From Phytoactinopolyspora endophytica (GTDB taxonomy: Bacteria > Actinomycetota > Actinomycetes > Jiangellales > Jiangellaceae): a DNA stretch of 13,366 nucleotides. A program made the translations under genes and the position numbers. Each line of letters starts with the position of its first letter. Within the stretch, counting starts at the first letter, position 1. Of this stretch, positions 1 through 9,963 are shown piece after piece. The notes beneath the pieces are model-generated. The model searched no databases. It was not told the origin of the DNA and saw nothing but the letters and a program-made list of their open reading frames with translations. The stretch is from NCBI RefSeq assembly GCF_004138495.1, contig NZ_ML142869.1, positions 69,433 to 82,798 on the forward strand. The letters run 5' to 3'.

Positions 1-1
1 A

Positions 2-241
2 CGCGGCGTGTGCCAACGCGGCAACCACACCCGCCAAATGCCCGGCTGGACCGTCCGCGTCATCGACCCCGACCGGCACATCGTCGAAACGACGACACCC
101 ACCGGACACACCTACCGATCGTCACCACCACCCGCACCCGGCGCCCAACACCAGAACCACACACGGGACCGTGCACGAGCAACTTCCCACGCCCGGCCCC
201 GCGCCGACCACCACTGGCCCAGTGACGCAACCACCCACTGA
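2..241 (+). CDS. C-terminal end of a probable DUF222/HNH endonuclease-family protein (partial)
   Basis: The frame is open from base 2 to a TGA at 239-241, so the gene starts left of the window. About 79 residues are visible. The segment around CQRGNHTRQMPGWTV, followed by a TTPTGHTYRS stretch and a Pro/His/Arg-rich tail, resembles the end of actinobacterial 13E12-type proteins. Those have DUF222 followed by an HNH nuclease domain, and their last conserved part is a His/Cys-containing segment, then 'PGW' and a 'TPTGRTY' motif. The HNH core itself would lie outside the window, so the nuclease assignment rests on the tail only. Such proteins are multicopy in many actinobacteria and their cellular role is poorly defined. 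The last 40 or so residues are low-complexity and carry no recognisable domain. Confidence 0.5.
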   Translation, partial: RGVCQRGNHTRQMPGWTVRVIDPDRHIVETTTPTGHTYRSSPPPAPGAQHQNHTRDRARATSHARPRADHHWPSDATTH

Positions 242-512
242 ACCACCACCAACAGCAGCTCACAGCCCTGCCCACCACCGTCAACCTGGCGGCGTGGGCG
301 GGGCTCGACGCGATATGGTCGATACCAGCACGCGGTTGTGCCTAGGGTTCCGCACGTCGCCCGTGGCTTCGTTCAGGCGAAGCACTCCCCACAATCAGGG
401 CGGCATGGCCAGGACCGAGCGGCACCAGCTCCGGCGTCATAGCGACGGCGAGCCACACCTGACTGGATAAAAGCCTTGAGGGCCCGGTGTCCCCTACCCT
501 CGGGAGCATTTC
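242..512. other. Intergenic gap upstream of the EamA transporter
   Basis: No convincing gene was seen here on either strand; open frames are shadows or run into the transporter. A 6-bp inverted repeat (GCTTCG at 366-371, CGAAGC at 378-383, loop of 6) has no T-tract, so it is a poor terminator. The motif GGATAAAA near 466-473 could be part of a -10 element for the transporter, but no matching -35 was found. A GGGAG ribosome-site-like sequence lies at 502-506, 6 bases before the GTG at 513. Confidence 0.4.
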
Positions 513-1373
513 GTGGCCGCCTCCACTCCGCTCGTCGTTCTGGTCGTCCTTATCGCCGCCGTCCTTCACGCGGGCTGGAACGCCATCGCGAAGGCGATGT
601 CCGATGGCTTCAGCCTGTTCACCCGGATGTCCGTCGCCGTCGTCGTCATCGGCTTTGCGCTCGTGTGGTTGGTCGATCCACCGCACCAGGACTCCTGGCC
701 GTGGCTCGCGGCATCCGCAGCGGTTCACGTCGCCTACATGATGGGCTTGCTCGTCGCCTACCGCCTGGGTGACTTCAACCAGACCTATCCCCTGGCTCGC
801 GGTCTCGGTCCCATGGTGGTCGCCATCGTCGCGGCCACGCTGATCGATGAGCCCCTAGCCCTGCTGCCCGCATTGGGCGTGGTGATCATCGGCGCCGCCA
901 TCGCTGTGCTCGGCCTGACACCATGGCGACGCATCCGCCACAACCGTGCGGCGATCGCAGCAGCCGTCCTGACCGGTCTCACCATCGCCACATACACCCT
1001 GCTCGACGGCATCGGCGTCCGCAACAGCGGATCCGCGGCCCGATACACCATCTGGTTGCTCACGGCGCACAGCGCCGGGTTCGTCATCACGGTCAAGTTG
1101 CTCCGGCACAGTCGATGGATCCCGGCGGAAAGCCCCAAGCCGACGCCATGGTTGGCGGCCACCGGCACGGCGATCATGTCGATGCTCGCCTACGGTCTGG
1201 TCCTGTGGGCGCAGACGAAAGGCACGCTCGCCGCCGTTGCCGCCTTGCGGGAGAGCAGCGTCGTTGTCGCAGCCCTGTTGGGCGCGGTCCTCTTTCGTGA
1301 ACCGATGGGCCGGATACGCGTGGGTGCCAGCGTCGCGGTCGCCGTGGGCGTCGTGCTGCTTGCCCTCGGCTAG
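513..1373 (+). CDS. EamA-family (DMT superfamily) membrane transporter
   Basis: This 286-residue, strongly hydrophobic protein has about ten predicted membrane segments, the usual size and topology for drug/metabolite transporter superfamily permeases. The two EamA halves are visible. The first ends with PLARGLGPMVVAIVAATLI (residues 93-111) and a following Asp-Glu-Pro. The second has an ALRESSVVVAALLGAVLF stretch (244-261) and then REP. Both copies of the typical 'P/E...EP' helix-end pattern are therefore present. The GTG start is favoured by GGGAG at 502-506, six bases upstream. Family members export or import small metabolites such as amino acids or drugs; the substrate cannot be read from sequence. 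The gene stands alone on its strand and converges on the M48 protease gene 12 bases downstream, with no obvious terminator between them. Confidence 0.88.
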   Translation: MAASTPLVVLVVLIAAVLHAGWNAIAKAMSDGFSLFTRMSVAVVVIGFALVWLVDPPHQDSWPWLAASAAVHVAYMMGLLVAYRLGDFNQTYPLARGLGPMVVAIVAATLIDEPLALLPALGVVIIGAAIAVLGLTPWRRIRHNRAAIAAAVLTGLTIATYTLLDGIGVRNSGSAARYTIWLLTAHSAGFVITVKLLRHSRWIPAESPKPTPWLAATGTAIMSMLAYGLVLWAQTKGTLAAVAALRESSVVVAALLGAVLFREPMGRIRVGASVAVAVGVVLLALG

Positions 1374-1385
1374 TCGCGGCACACG

Positions 1386-2480
1386 TCAGCGGCCGGCGGC
1401 AAGCTGACGGGACATCCGCTCCAACTGCGCCAGTCGCGCCTTCATCGACGGGTGCGGCTCGAACATCCGGGCCGCCGCCCCCGGCTTGTGCTCCTTGCCG
1501 TCGATCCGAACCGACGAGTCGAACGGGACGATCGCCAGCGCCGAGGCCAGCCGCTTGGAACGAAGGTCCTCGTCAGGGACCCGTTGCTCGGCATCCGATA
1601 CCTTGATGAGGGCCGCCGCCAGCACAGCGGGCGCACCAGTGATTCGCGCGGCTGTCCGATCCGCTGCCATTTCACGACGACGTGGCAGTGGCGTCGATAG
1701 CACGAAGCCAGGTATGGCCACCAACACGCCGAGGCATATGGCCGGAATCACCAGGTACAGCGCAGCGAGCGCGATGGCGATCCGCGCCAGCACGAACAAG
1801 ATGACCCGTCTATGTGCCTGACGGGGCGAGAAACGGCTCACCGGCTCCGTATCCGGAAGGCCGGACTTACCACGTTCGACGAACATCGGCCGCCATGCCT
1901 TGCCACACGATCGAGCAGCCCAGCACAGTTTCAGATCCAGCCGGCCCATGAGCATGAAGATCGCGCCGGGCAGCATGACCGCCCATCCCGACATGGCCTC
2001 CGCGAAGGCCATGACCCGTGTGTCGCGATGTGCGATATGGGCGATCTCGTGCGCAAGAACCGCCTCCAGGTGGTCGTTGTCCAGCGTCTCCACCAGACCT
2101 GTGGTCACGCACAGCGTCGGCCGCTTCCCGGGCTCGACATACACCAGGCAGTTCGGAGCGTCCACGTCGATAATCCGAACCTCAGGCTTATCCTGGCCGG
2201 CGACTGCGCACAGCCGGTCGAGGATCGCGTGCAGCGCCGGCTGATCTGATGGGCCGCATCGCGTCGGCTCCACGCCGATCGGCCCACCCTTGAGCATCCA
2301 TCGGAAGCTCTCCGCTCCCAGCAGCGCGATCATCGGCAGCAGAAGGCCCAGCCACCACGACATCCCCATGGCCCAGGCCGCCCAGCAGGCGAGTACGGCG
2401 TACCCGATCGAGACAGCAACGATGACCAGCCACACGAACATGACCGGCCAAAGCCACCGGATTTCCACGCGGTCGTCCAC
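1386..2480 (-). CDS. M48-family membrane zinc metalloprotease (HtpX-like)
   Basis: This is a 364-residue protein. The zinc motif HEIAH is at residues 144-148 in the context LAHEIAHIAHRD. The probable third ligand is Glu270 in PRRREMAADRTAA. A late HPSMKARLAQLERM segment (343-356) matches the conserved end of HtpX/Ste24-like peptidases. Membrane segments are apparent at about 11-36, 42-57, 161-178 and 226-262, so the active site should face the cytoplasm as in HtpX. HtpX enzymes degrade damaged membrane proteins. The spacing between HEIAH and Glu270 is about 122 residues, longer than in classical HtpX, because of a polar loop at about 185-224. The GTG start is supported by AAGGAG nine bases upstream. 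The gene is divergent from the acetyltransferase gene. Its substrates are unknown. Confidence 0.87.
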   Translation of the reverse strand: MDDRVEIRWLWPVMFVWLVIVAVSIGYAVLACWAAWAMGMSWWLGLLLPMIALLGAESFRWMLKGGPIGVEPTRCGPSDQPALHAILDRLCAVAGQDKPEVRIIDVDAPNCLVYVEPGKRPTLCVTTGLVETLDNDHLEAVLAHEIAHIAHRDTRVMAFAEAMSGWAVMLPGAIFMLMGRLDLKLCWAARSCGKAWRPMFVERGKSGLPDTEPVSRFSPRQAHRRVILFVLARIAIALAALYLVIPAICLGVLVAIPGFVLSTPLPRRREMAADRTAARITGAPAVLAAALIKVSDAEQRVPDEDLRSKRLASALAIVPFDSSVRIDGKEHKPGAAARMFEPHPSMKARLAQLERMSRQLAAGR

Positions 2481-2542
2481 TGATCTCTACTCCTTGCTCT
2501 CCCGGGCTACGGTCCCGGACGACGGTAGAGTACTGGGCGCCG

Positions 2543-2560
2543 GTGCAAGGCCGCTTGCAC
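2543..2560. repeat. Perfect 7-bp palindrome in the M48/GNAT intergenic region
   Basis: GTGCAAG (2543-2549) and CTTGCAC (2554-2560) form a perfect inverted repeat around a 4-base centre. It lies between two divergent genes, just downstream of a -10-like TAGAGT at 2526-2531 on the plus strand; no clear -35 accompanies it. It could be an operator for a dimeric regulator or an RNA hairpin in the acetyltransferase leader. No regulator can be assigned. Confidence 0.35.
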
Positions 2561-2645
2561 TCGGATCGCCGGCTGTTCGACGGCCGGGGTTTGTCCTTTC
2601 CATCGCACGGCCTGTCCGTTGTGCCGATCAGATCTCATTTGCCCT

Positions 2646-2672
2646 GCTCATCGGTTCAATGCTCCAATGAGC
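2646..2672 (+). promoter_or_regulatory. Hairpin directly in front of the GNAT start codon
   Basis: GCTCATCGG (2646-2654) and CCAATGAGC (2664-2672) pair over nine positions with one C/A mismatch around a 9-base loop. The structure ends two bases before the GTG at 2675 and covers the place where a ribosome site would lie. No good Shine-Dalgarno sequence is visible there. It may restrain translation, if 2675 is the true start; if translation began at 2543 this would instead be coding sequence. Confidence 0.3.
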
Positions 2673-2674
2673 TG

Positions 2675-3451
2675 GTGGATCATGATGCAGTGTTCGCATT
2701 GTTCGACGAGCAGATGCGACGCGGCGCACGGCCCGACGCACCCGGAGCCAAGGTCGAGCACATGGGCGACCTCGTGCGGCAAGTCGGCACCGACGACGGG
2801 TGGAACGGCATCATCTGGTCGAACCTCGATCCCGAGTCTGCAGCCTCCGCCATAGCGGAGCAGGTGGAGCATTTCAAAGCCTTGGGGCGTGATTTCGAGT
2901 GGAAGGTGTACGCCCACGATCAGCCACGGAACCTCCCCCGGCTGCTCCGCAAGGCCGGCTTCGTGCCCGAGCCGGAGGAGACGCTGATGGTCGCCGAGGT
3001 TCATGACCTGCCAGCCAACATCGAGCTCCCAGATGGCGTGCACCTGCACCCTGTGACTGACGGGGCGGACGTGGATCTGGTGACGGAGGTCCACGATCGG
3101 GCGTTCGGTACGGACAGCTCCTGGATCGGCCACCAACTGCGTGCTCAGCTCCGCGAGGCACCGGAGACCGTCGCCGTGGTCGTTGCCATGGCCGGTGATC
3201 GGCCTGTGAGCTCCGCGCGGATGGAGTTACACCCGGGCACCCGTTTCGCGAGCCTGTGGGGTGGCGGCACCATCGGAGAGTGGCGTGGGCAGGGCATCTA
3301 TCGGGCGACCGTCGCCTACCGTGCTCGCATCGCAGCCGAGGGTGGTTACCGCTACATGCAGGTCGACGCGTCCAGCCAGAGCCGTCCCATACTGCAGCGG
3401 CTCGGGTTCACGCCGTTGAGCACCACCACCCCGTACCTGTGCACGCACTAA
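2675..3451 (+). CDS. GNAT-family N-acetyltransferase
   Basis: From the GTG at 2675 the protein has 258 residues. The acetyl-CoA-binding motif A is EWRGQGIYRATVAYR (202-216), a normal Q/R-x-x-G-x-G/A-type loop followed by its helix. Then come QVDASSQSRPILQRLGF (229-245) and a C-terminal TPYL segment, as in motif B of GNAT enzymes. The N-terminal 110 residues form a second, degenerate GNAT-like half (LPRLLRKAGFVPEPEETLMV at 87-106), so this is probably a tandem-GNAT architecture. The frame is open back to a GTG at 2543. The start at 2675 is preferred because VDHDAVFALFDEQMRRG looks like a family N-terminus, while the 44 residues before it look non-coding. The acetyl acceptor is unknown. The AraC-type gene follows 61 bases downstream and may be co-transcribed. 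Confidence 0.82.
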   Translation: MDHDAVFALFDEQMRRGARPDAPGAKVEHMGDLVRQVGTDDGWNGIIWSNLDPESAASAIAEQVEHFKALGRDFEWKVYAHDQPRNLPRLLRKAGFVPEPEETLMVAEVHDLPANIELPDGVHLHPVTDGADVDLVTEVHDRAFGTDSSWIGHQLRAQLREAPETVAVVVAMAGDRPVSSARMELHPGTRFASLWGGGTIGEWRGQGIYRATVAYRARIAAEGGYRYMQVDASSQSRPILQRLGFTPLSTTTPYLCTH

Positions 3452-3512
3452 GAACCTGCAGTGGTCACAATGCCGCTAGGCAACTCCGGCGAGTCATGGC
3501 AGGATCGTGCAG

Positions 3513-3962
3513 GTGACCAGCAGACCCGCCACAGCGCAGCACTTGCGCGACCTTGCGCAGCTGCGCCGCGTCCGTGACCGGATCGACCGGGAGTACGCGC
3601 AGCCGCTTGACGTCGAGGCGCTCGCTCGCGGCGTGAACATGTCGGCCGGGCATCTCAGCCGTGCGTTCCGGCTCGCCTACGGCGAGTCGCCGTACGCCTA
3701 TCTGATGACGCGGCGCATCGAGCGCGCGATGGCGCTGCTGCGTCGTGGCGACCTCAGCGTCACGGAGGTCTGCTTCGCGGTCGGCTGCTCGTCGTTGGGC
3801 ACCTTCAGCACCCGTTTCGCCGAGCTCGTCGGTATGCCGCCCAGCGTCTATCGGCGCCAGGCGGCTCGCGCCACGATGGGGATGCCGCCGTGCGTGGCCA
3901 AACAGGTGACCAGACCGATCAGGAATCGAGAAGCGCCGGTCACGCAGCCGCAGCTAACGTAG
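3513..3962 (+). CDS. AraC-type transcriptional regulator consisting of the DNA-binding domain only
   Basis: This 149-residue protein is almost entirely an AraC/XylS double helix-turn-helix domain. The first HTH lies at about residues 34-54 (VEALARGVNMSAGHLSRAFR). The second lies at about 82-105, with the family hallmark VTEVCFAVGCSSLGTFSTRF and then GMPPSVYRR at the end of the domain. There is no ligand-binding domain, unlike most AraC proteins of about 300 residues. The last 30 residues are an unconserved tail. The GTG at 3513 is preferred over the GTG at 3507 because AGGA at 3501-3504 is eight bases from 3513 but only two from 3507. The stop is five bases before the VOC gene, so translational linkage is likely. 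The neighbours suggest it controls the VOC and UvrA-like genes; this is inferred from position only. Confidence 0.85.
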   Translation: MTSRPATAQHLRDLAQLRRVRDRIDREYAQPLDVEALARGVNMSAGHLSRAFRLAYGESPYAYLMTRRIERAMALLRRGDLSVTEVCFAVGCSSLGTFSTRFAELVGMPPSVYRRQAARATMGMPPCVAKQVTRPIRNREAPVTQPQLT

Positions 3963-3967
3963 CCGCC

Positions 3968-4381
3968 ATGGACATCACCATTCACCAAAGTTTCCTCCCG
4001 CACAGCGACCCGGACGCCTCGCTGGCCTTCTATCGCGACACCCTCGGCATGGAGGTCCGCGGCGACGTCGGATACGGCGGGATGCGCTGGATCACGGTCG
4101 GGCCCGCCAACCAACCCAGCACGTCCATCGTCTTGGAGCCGCCGGCACCCGAGGGATGCGGCAAGACCGACGACGAGGTCCGCGCCATCACCGAGATGAT
4201 GGCCAAGGGCACCTACTCGGGCGTCAACCTAGCCACCCCCGACCTCGACGGCACGTTCGAGCAGCTACAGGCCGGCGAGGCCGAGATCGTCCAGGAACCG
4301 ACCGATCAGCCGTGGGGCGTTCGTGACTGCGCGGTCCGCGATCCATCCGGCAACCTGATCCGCATCCAGGAGCTGCGCTGA
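3968..4381 (+). CDS. VOC (glyoxalase/bleomycin-resistance fold) family protein
   Basis: This 137-residue protein has two beta-alpha-beta-beta-beta repeats. The first begins ITIHQSFLPHSDPDASLAFYRDTLGMEV (3-30), the typical 'DxxxSLxFYrdtLGm' signature. The second begins YSGVNLATPDLDGTFEQLQ (83-101) and ends with RDPSGNLIRIQEL (124-136). VOC proteins isomerise, cleave or sequester small molecules, often toxins, antibiotics or methylglyoxal adducts. The position that often carries the second-repeat metal histidine reads Asn87 here, so metal catalysis is uncertain and a binding role is possible. The frame extends upstream to 3890, but that part overlaps the AraC gene and looks non-homologous; the ATG at 3968 is the natural start. 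No strong Shine-Dalgarno precedes it, consistent with coupling to the AraC stop at 3962. The UvrA-like gene starts 60 bases downstream. Confidence 0.88.
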   Translation: MDITIHQSFLPHSDPDASLAFYRDTLGMEVRGDVGYGGMRWITVGPANQPSTSIVLEPPAPEGCGKTDDEVRAITEMMAKGTYSGVNLATPDLDGTFEQLQAGEAEIVQEPTDQPWGVRDCAVRDPSGNLIRIQELR

Positions 4382-4441
4382 GCCGTCCGGCAATCGCAGC
4401 CATGCCCCCGCACCGACGGCCCGCGTAACAGATGGAGACAC

Positions 4442-6841
<2,400 letters not shown>

Positions 6842-6851
6842 ACGAAGGCCC

Positions 6852-7589
6852 CTATGCGCGCCGGGTCATGACACGCGAGGTCACCATGAGCCCCAGGGCT
6901 GCCCACGCCGCGAGCACGACGAACGGAAGCACCGCGATCCCGGCGCCGGACGCGTCGATGGTCTCCCGCACCGCTTGCGCCATGTATTGGAACGGAAGCC
7001 ACTGGTGCACGTCCGCGGCCCAACCGGGGAGCCGCTCCGCTGGGTAGTTGATCGGCGCGAACATCAGCGCCACGATGAGGACGAGGTTGGTGATCAAGCC
7101 CACGAGGGCGGGTTTCACCGTGTACGCGATGCAATAGCCGACGCCCGCGGTCCCGGCGCTGACGAGGAGGACCGCAGGCACCAACAACGGACTGACCGAG
7201 ATGTCGAGGTCGAATCTCAGGACGGATACGAGAAGCGTCATCGCCAGTCCCGGTAGCGCAACGACGATCCATACCGCCGCGTCCGCCGCCATCATGGCCA
7301 GCCGCGGCACGGGCATCGAACGCTGGTAGTCGAGCAGGCCCTTCTCCTTGCGCTGCGCGACGAGCTGGGGCGCCATGACCATGCCCACGGTGATCAATGA
7401 GACGGTCATCGCACCAGATGTCAGATAGAGGGCCGCTACGTCGTCGACCCACGGGATCAGCAGCGAGAAGCCCACGACGATCCCCGCCGACATCAACGTC
7501 TGGATCGCCAAGAAGATCGGCAGTTCGGTCCGCAGGCGCAGGACGTTCCATTTCAGAAGCAGCCCGAAGCTACGCAGCCAGTGACGCAT
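6852..7589 (-). CDS. ABC-2-type transporter permease
   Basis: This 245-residue protein has about six membrane segments (approximately 24-46, 53-75, 98-124, 135-158, 160-182 and 216-238). The layout is that of ABC-2 permeases, with a conserved cytoplasmic QRKEKGLLDYQRSMPVPR region (79-96) between segments 2 and 3. That region is the coupling stretch of drug and antibiotic exporters of the DrrB kind. The start is placed at the ATG at 7589 because a GGAGG box lies six bases upstream of it and directly abuts the alternative GTG at 7595. The start lies inside the 3' end of the ATPase gene (20-base overlap), showing translational coupling. It should pair with that ATPase to form an exporter; the substrate is unknown. 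Confidence 0.87.
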   Translation of the reverse strand: MRHWLRSFGLLLKWNVLRLRTELPIFLAIQTLMSAGIVVGFSLLIPWVDDVAALYLTSGAMTVSLITVGMVMAPQLVAQRKEKGLLDYQRSMPVPRLAMMAADAAVWIVVALPGLAMTLLVSVLRFDLDISVSPLLVPAVLLVSAGTAGVGYCIAYTVKPALVGLITNLVLIVALMFAPINYPAERLPGWAADVHQWLPFQYMAQAVRETIDASGAGIAVLPFVVLAAWAALGLMVTSRVMTRRA

Positions 7590-8559
7590 GTCCACCCTCC
7601 ACCGTGCCGTCGCCGACGCCGTCAGCCGAGCCGACGAGCCGGATGTAGATGTCTTCGAGACTCACCGGGTTGAACGAGAACTCGTCGACCAGACCGGCGC
7701 GCTGGTGCACCTGTGCCCACGACAGCGCGGCCGAGCAATCGTCGGCCTTGACCGCGACCATCATGCGCCGTCCGACGACGACGGCGGCGTCCGCGCCATC
7801 GAACTCGTCCGCCAGGCTCCGAGCCACCGAGCTGTCCACCGCGGTGACCTCGAGCCGCAGCCGGTCGGCGTCGTCACCGCGTAGGTCGGCCGGTGCGCCC
7901 TGTGCGACGACGCGTCCGCGGTCGAGAATCGCCAGCCGATCGACCGCTCGCTCCGCCTCGACCACGTTGTGCGTGACCAAGAGGACCGCGCACCCGTTCT
8001 CGGCTAGCGTGCGGACTTGTCCCCACAGGACGCGTCGGCGCACCGGGTCCACGTCGTTGGTCGGTTCGTCGAACATCACCAATCGGCCGGGCTCCGCCGC
8101 TGCCATCGCAAACGCCGTCAACCGGCGAACACCACCGGAGAGGCGTTCTCCCTTCGCGCCGGCCCACTCGCCGATGTCGAGCGCTTCGATCAGCTCGTCC
8201 GCGCGCCGCCTCGCACGCTTCCGAGCCGCACCACGGATCCGCGCCATCAGTTCGATGGCCTCTCGCGGCGACACACCATCCAACGGTGCCTGTGCTTGAG
8301 GTTGCAGTGAACAGACCCGACGTGCCATCTCCGGGGCAGCGATCGCGTCCTTGCCGCCGATCCGTATGCCTCCGGCTGTGGGCTTGGCGATCCCGACCAC
8401 CTGATTGAGCAACGTGGTCTTTCCGGCTCCGTTGTGGCCGAGCAACCCGTACACCTCGCCGGCCGACACCTGCAGGGACACATCGTCATTGGCCCGGAGT
8501 CCCTTGCGGTACTCCTTCGTCACGTGCTCGATCTCAAGCACAGGCGCGTCAGCGCTCAT
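7570..8559 (-). CDS. ABC transporter ATP-binding protein (DrrA-like exporter ATPase)
   Basis: This 329-residue protein has all the nucleotide-binding motifs: Walker A GHNGAGKTT (41-49), Q-loop Gln86/Gln88 in SLQPQAQ, signature LSGGVRR (140-146), Walker B RLVMFDEP (159-166) and H-loop His197 in LLVTHNVVEAER. The signature has Val where LSGGQ or LSGGE is usual, a common variation in DrrA-type ATPases. After the core (about residue 230) comes a C-terminal extension of about 100 residues, as in drug-export ATPases. The ATG at 8559 is preceded by GGAGGAGG. It overlaps the ArsR-type gene by 11 bases and the permease gene by 20, so the three genes form one operon. The protein energises export by the partner permease. 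Confidence 0.9.
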   Translation of the reverse strand: MSADAPVLEIEHVTKEYRKGLRANDDVSLQVSAGEVYGLLGHNGAGKTTLLNQVVGIAKPTAGGIRIGGKDAIAAPEMARRVCSLQPQAQAPLDGVSPREAIELMARIRGAARKRARRRADELIEALDIGEWAGAKGERLSGGVRRLTAFAMAAAEPGRLVMFDEPTNDVDPVRRRVLWGQVRTLAENGCAVLLVTHNVVEAERAVDRLAILDRGRVVAQGAPADLRGDDADRLRLEVTAVDSSVARSLADEFDGADAAVVVGRRMMVAVKADDCSAALSWAQVHQRAGLVDEFSFNPVSLEDIYIRLVGSADGVGDGTVEGGHASLAA

Positions 8560-9280
8560 CCGTGTCCTCCTCCGCGCCTTCTGCGTGGCCGGTTGTCTCT
8601 TCGTCGTGAGCGTCCCCGGGCGGACCCGCGGGGATAAGCCACGTGACCAGCCGGACAGGCCGGGCGTCAGCGGGCCGCCGCTCCGGGTCGACCCGTTCGT
8701 CGAGCCTGGATAGAACGTGCCGTTCCAGCAGCGCGCCGAAATCGGCCCGGAACGCGGCCATTTCCTCCGCGGTCATCCATGTCCAGCTGTACGACTCGAC
8801 GGTGTTCTCCCGCCATCGGGCGGGTTCAACACGCTTCGAGGCACGCCATGAGCGCATCCTTGCCATCTCGCGGTTCAGCATCACCTCGTCAACGGCATCA
8901 ACAGCACGGGCCAGCTCGGGGGTATCGTCGCCGGTCCCGAACGTGGTGCCTTCGATCACGGGCTTCCAGCGCCGCTGCCTGCCTGGGCCGCTACCGGCCT
9001 CTTCGACGAAGCCGTAACGTGCCAGCTGCCGGAGGTGCCACGAGCAGTTCGCGGGCGACTCGTCCTGCAACTGCTCGGCGAGCTCGGTAGCCGTCCCGGA
9101 GCCCAGCTGCACCAGGTGGTCCATGATGGCGAGCCGCACCGGATGTGCGAGAGCACGCAGTTCAGCGGGATCACGCAGCTCACGCTGCGGTATCGAGAAC
9201 TCGGACGCGTCGTCGCCTGTCGATCCGCTCTCCCCCGGCTCGTTCCGGCCCTCTGTCTGCTCGTCCTCATTCGTCGACAT
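8549..9280 (-). CDS. ArsR-family winged-helix transcriptional regulator
   Basis: This 243-residue protein begins with an acidic, disordered-looking N-terminus (1-35). A winged HTH domain follows at about 36-110: LRALAHPVRLAIMDHL (41-56), TATELAEQL (63-71) and the recognition segment NCSWHLRQLARYGFVEEA (78-95). That is the ArsR/HTH_20 pattern. The alpha-helical region to about 215 resembles the ligand-responsive half of regulators that accompany ABC exporters. The acidic C-terminus (about 222-243) is low-complexity. No metal-binding Cys cluster of the classic ArsR type is seen. The ATG at 9280 is chosen because a promoter -10 lies eight bases upstream, making a leaderless or near-leaderless transcript likely; the in-frame TTG at 9286 is the alternative. 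As first gene of the operon it is a plausible autorepressor of the exporter. Confidence 0.86.
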   Translation of the reverse strand: MSTNEDEQTEGRNEPGESGSTGDDASEFSIPQRELRDPAELRALAHPVRLAIMDHLVQLGSGTATELAEQLQDESPANCSWHLRQLARYGFVEEAGSGPGRQRRWKPVIEGTTFGTGDDTPELARAVDAVDEVMLNREMARMRSWRASKRVEPARWRENTVESYSWTWMTAEEMAAFRADFGALLERHVLSRLDERVDPERRPADARPVRLVTWLIPAGPPGDAHDEETTGHAEGAEEDTDER

Positions 9281-9330
9281 CCTCAAAAACTATCTTTCGA
9301 TAGCCTTCTTTCGCAAGGGCCCTTTCGACG
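9281..9330 (-). promoter_or_regulatory. Promoter with palindromic operator-like repeats for the ArsR-ABC operon
   Basis: On the minus strand a -35-like TTGCGA (plus positions 9311-9316) is separated by 16 bases from a -10-like GATAGT (9289-9294). The -10 lies eight bases before the ATG at 9280, so transcription should start at or next to the start codon. A palindrome CTATCTTTCGATAG (9290-9303; arms CTATC and GATAG) covers the -10, and CCTT/AAGG arms (9304-9307 and 9315-9318) cover the -35. The plus-strand hexamer CTTTCG occurs at 9294-9299, 9308-9313 and 9322-9327, exactly 14 bases apart. This is what an autoregulatory ArsR site could look like, but binding is inferred. Confidence 0.55.
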
Positions 9331-9417
9331 ATTCGGACCATCGTCACAGCACGTGAGGTCACTGGCGTCCTAGCATGAAACGATGCACCGCAGCGAGCAG
9401 CCGGAACGGGACCTGTC

Positions 9418-9963
9418 ATGCCGGCCGTCATGACCGTCGGGCACGGTGCGCGGCCGGCCGAGGCATTCGTCGCCGTGCTCCAAGACGCCGCTGTCGAGGT
9501 TCTCATCGACGTACGACGGTTCCCTGGATCACGCAAGCACCCACAGTTCGGCCGGGAAGCGCTCGCCTCCGGCGTCTACGACCACGGCATCCGGTATGAA
9601 TGGCAAGGTGATGAGCTCGGCGGACGCCGGGATCGTCGTGAGGACACCCGGCACACGGCGCTGATCAACGCCGCGTTCGGCGGCTACGCCGACCACATGG
9701 ACACCCCTGAGTTCCGGCGAGCGACAGCCGAGCTGATCACCCGCTCGGGCGACGAGCAGTTAGCCGTCATGTGTGCTGAGACGCTCTGGTGGCGCTGTCA
9801 CCGGTCGTTCATCGCCGACGCTCTGGCCTGCCAGGGCACCGACGTGGTTCACCTGCTCGACGTCGGCCGCCGAGAGAAGCACCGCATCCGTCCGACGATG
9901 CGCGCCGGCGACGACGGGTGGCCGGTCTACGACGTCCCCGACACGCTGCCACTGGACGAGTAG
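9418..9963 (+). CDS. DUF488 domain-containing protein
   Basis: This 181-residue protein carries the DUF488 hallmarks in order: TVGHG at the N-terminus (6-10), LIDVRRFPGSRKHPQFG (29-45), the GGRRD region (68-72), and MCAETLWWRCHRSFIAD (118-134) with Cys119 and Cys127. The length is normal for the family. DUF488 proteins are widespread and biochemically uncharacterised; the conserved Cys/Arg/His set suggests catalysis or metal binding, but no reaction is established. The ATG at 9418 has GGGA six bases upstream; an ATG at 9430 is less likely because TVGHG should be near the N-terminus with a short lead. The gene is divergent from the ArsR-type operon. Its last 32 residues are duplicated about 680 bp downstream as a pseudogene. 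Confidence 0.88.
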   Translation: MPAVMTVGHGARPAEAFVAVLQDAAVEVLIDVRRFPGSRKHPQFGREALASGVYDHGIRYEWQGDELGGRRDRREDTRHTALINAAFGGYADHMDTPEFRRATAELITRSGDEQLAVMCAETLWWRCHRSFIADALACQGTDVVHLLDVGRREKHRIRPTMRAGDDGWPVYDVPDTLPLDE

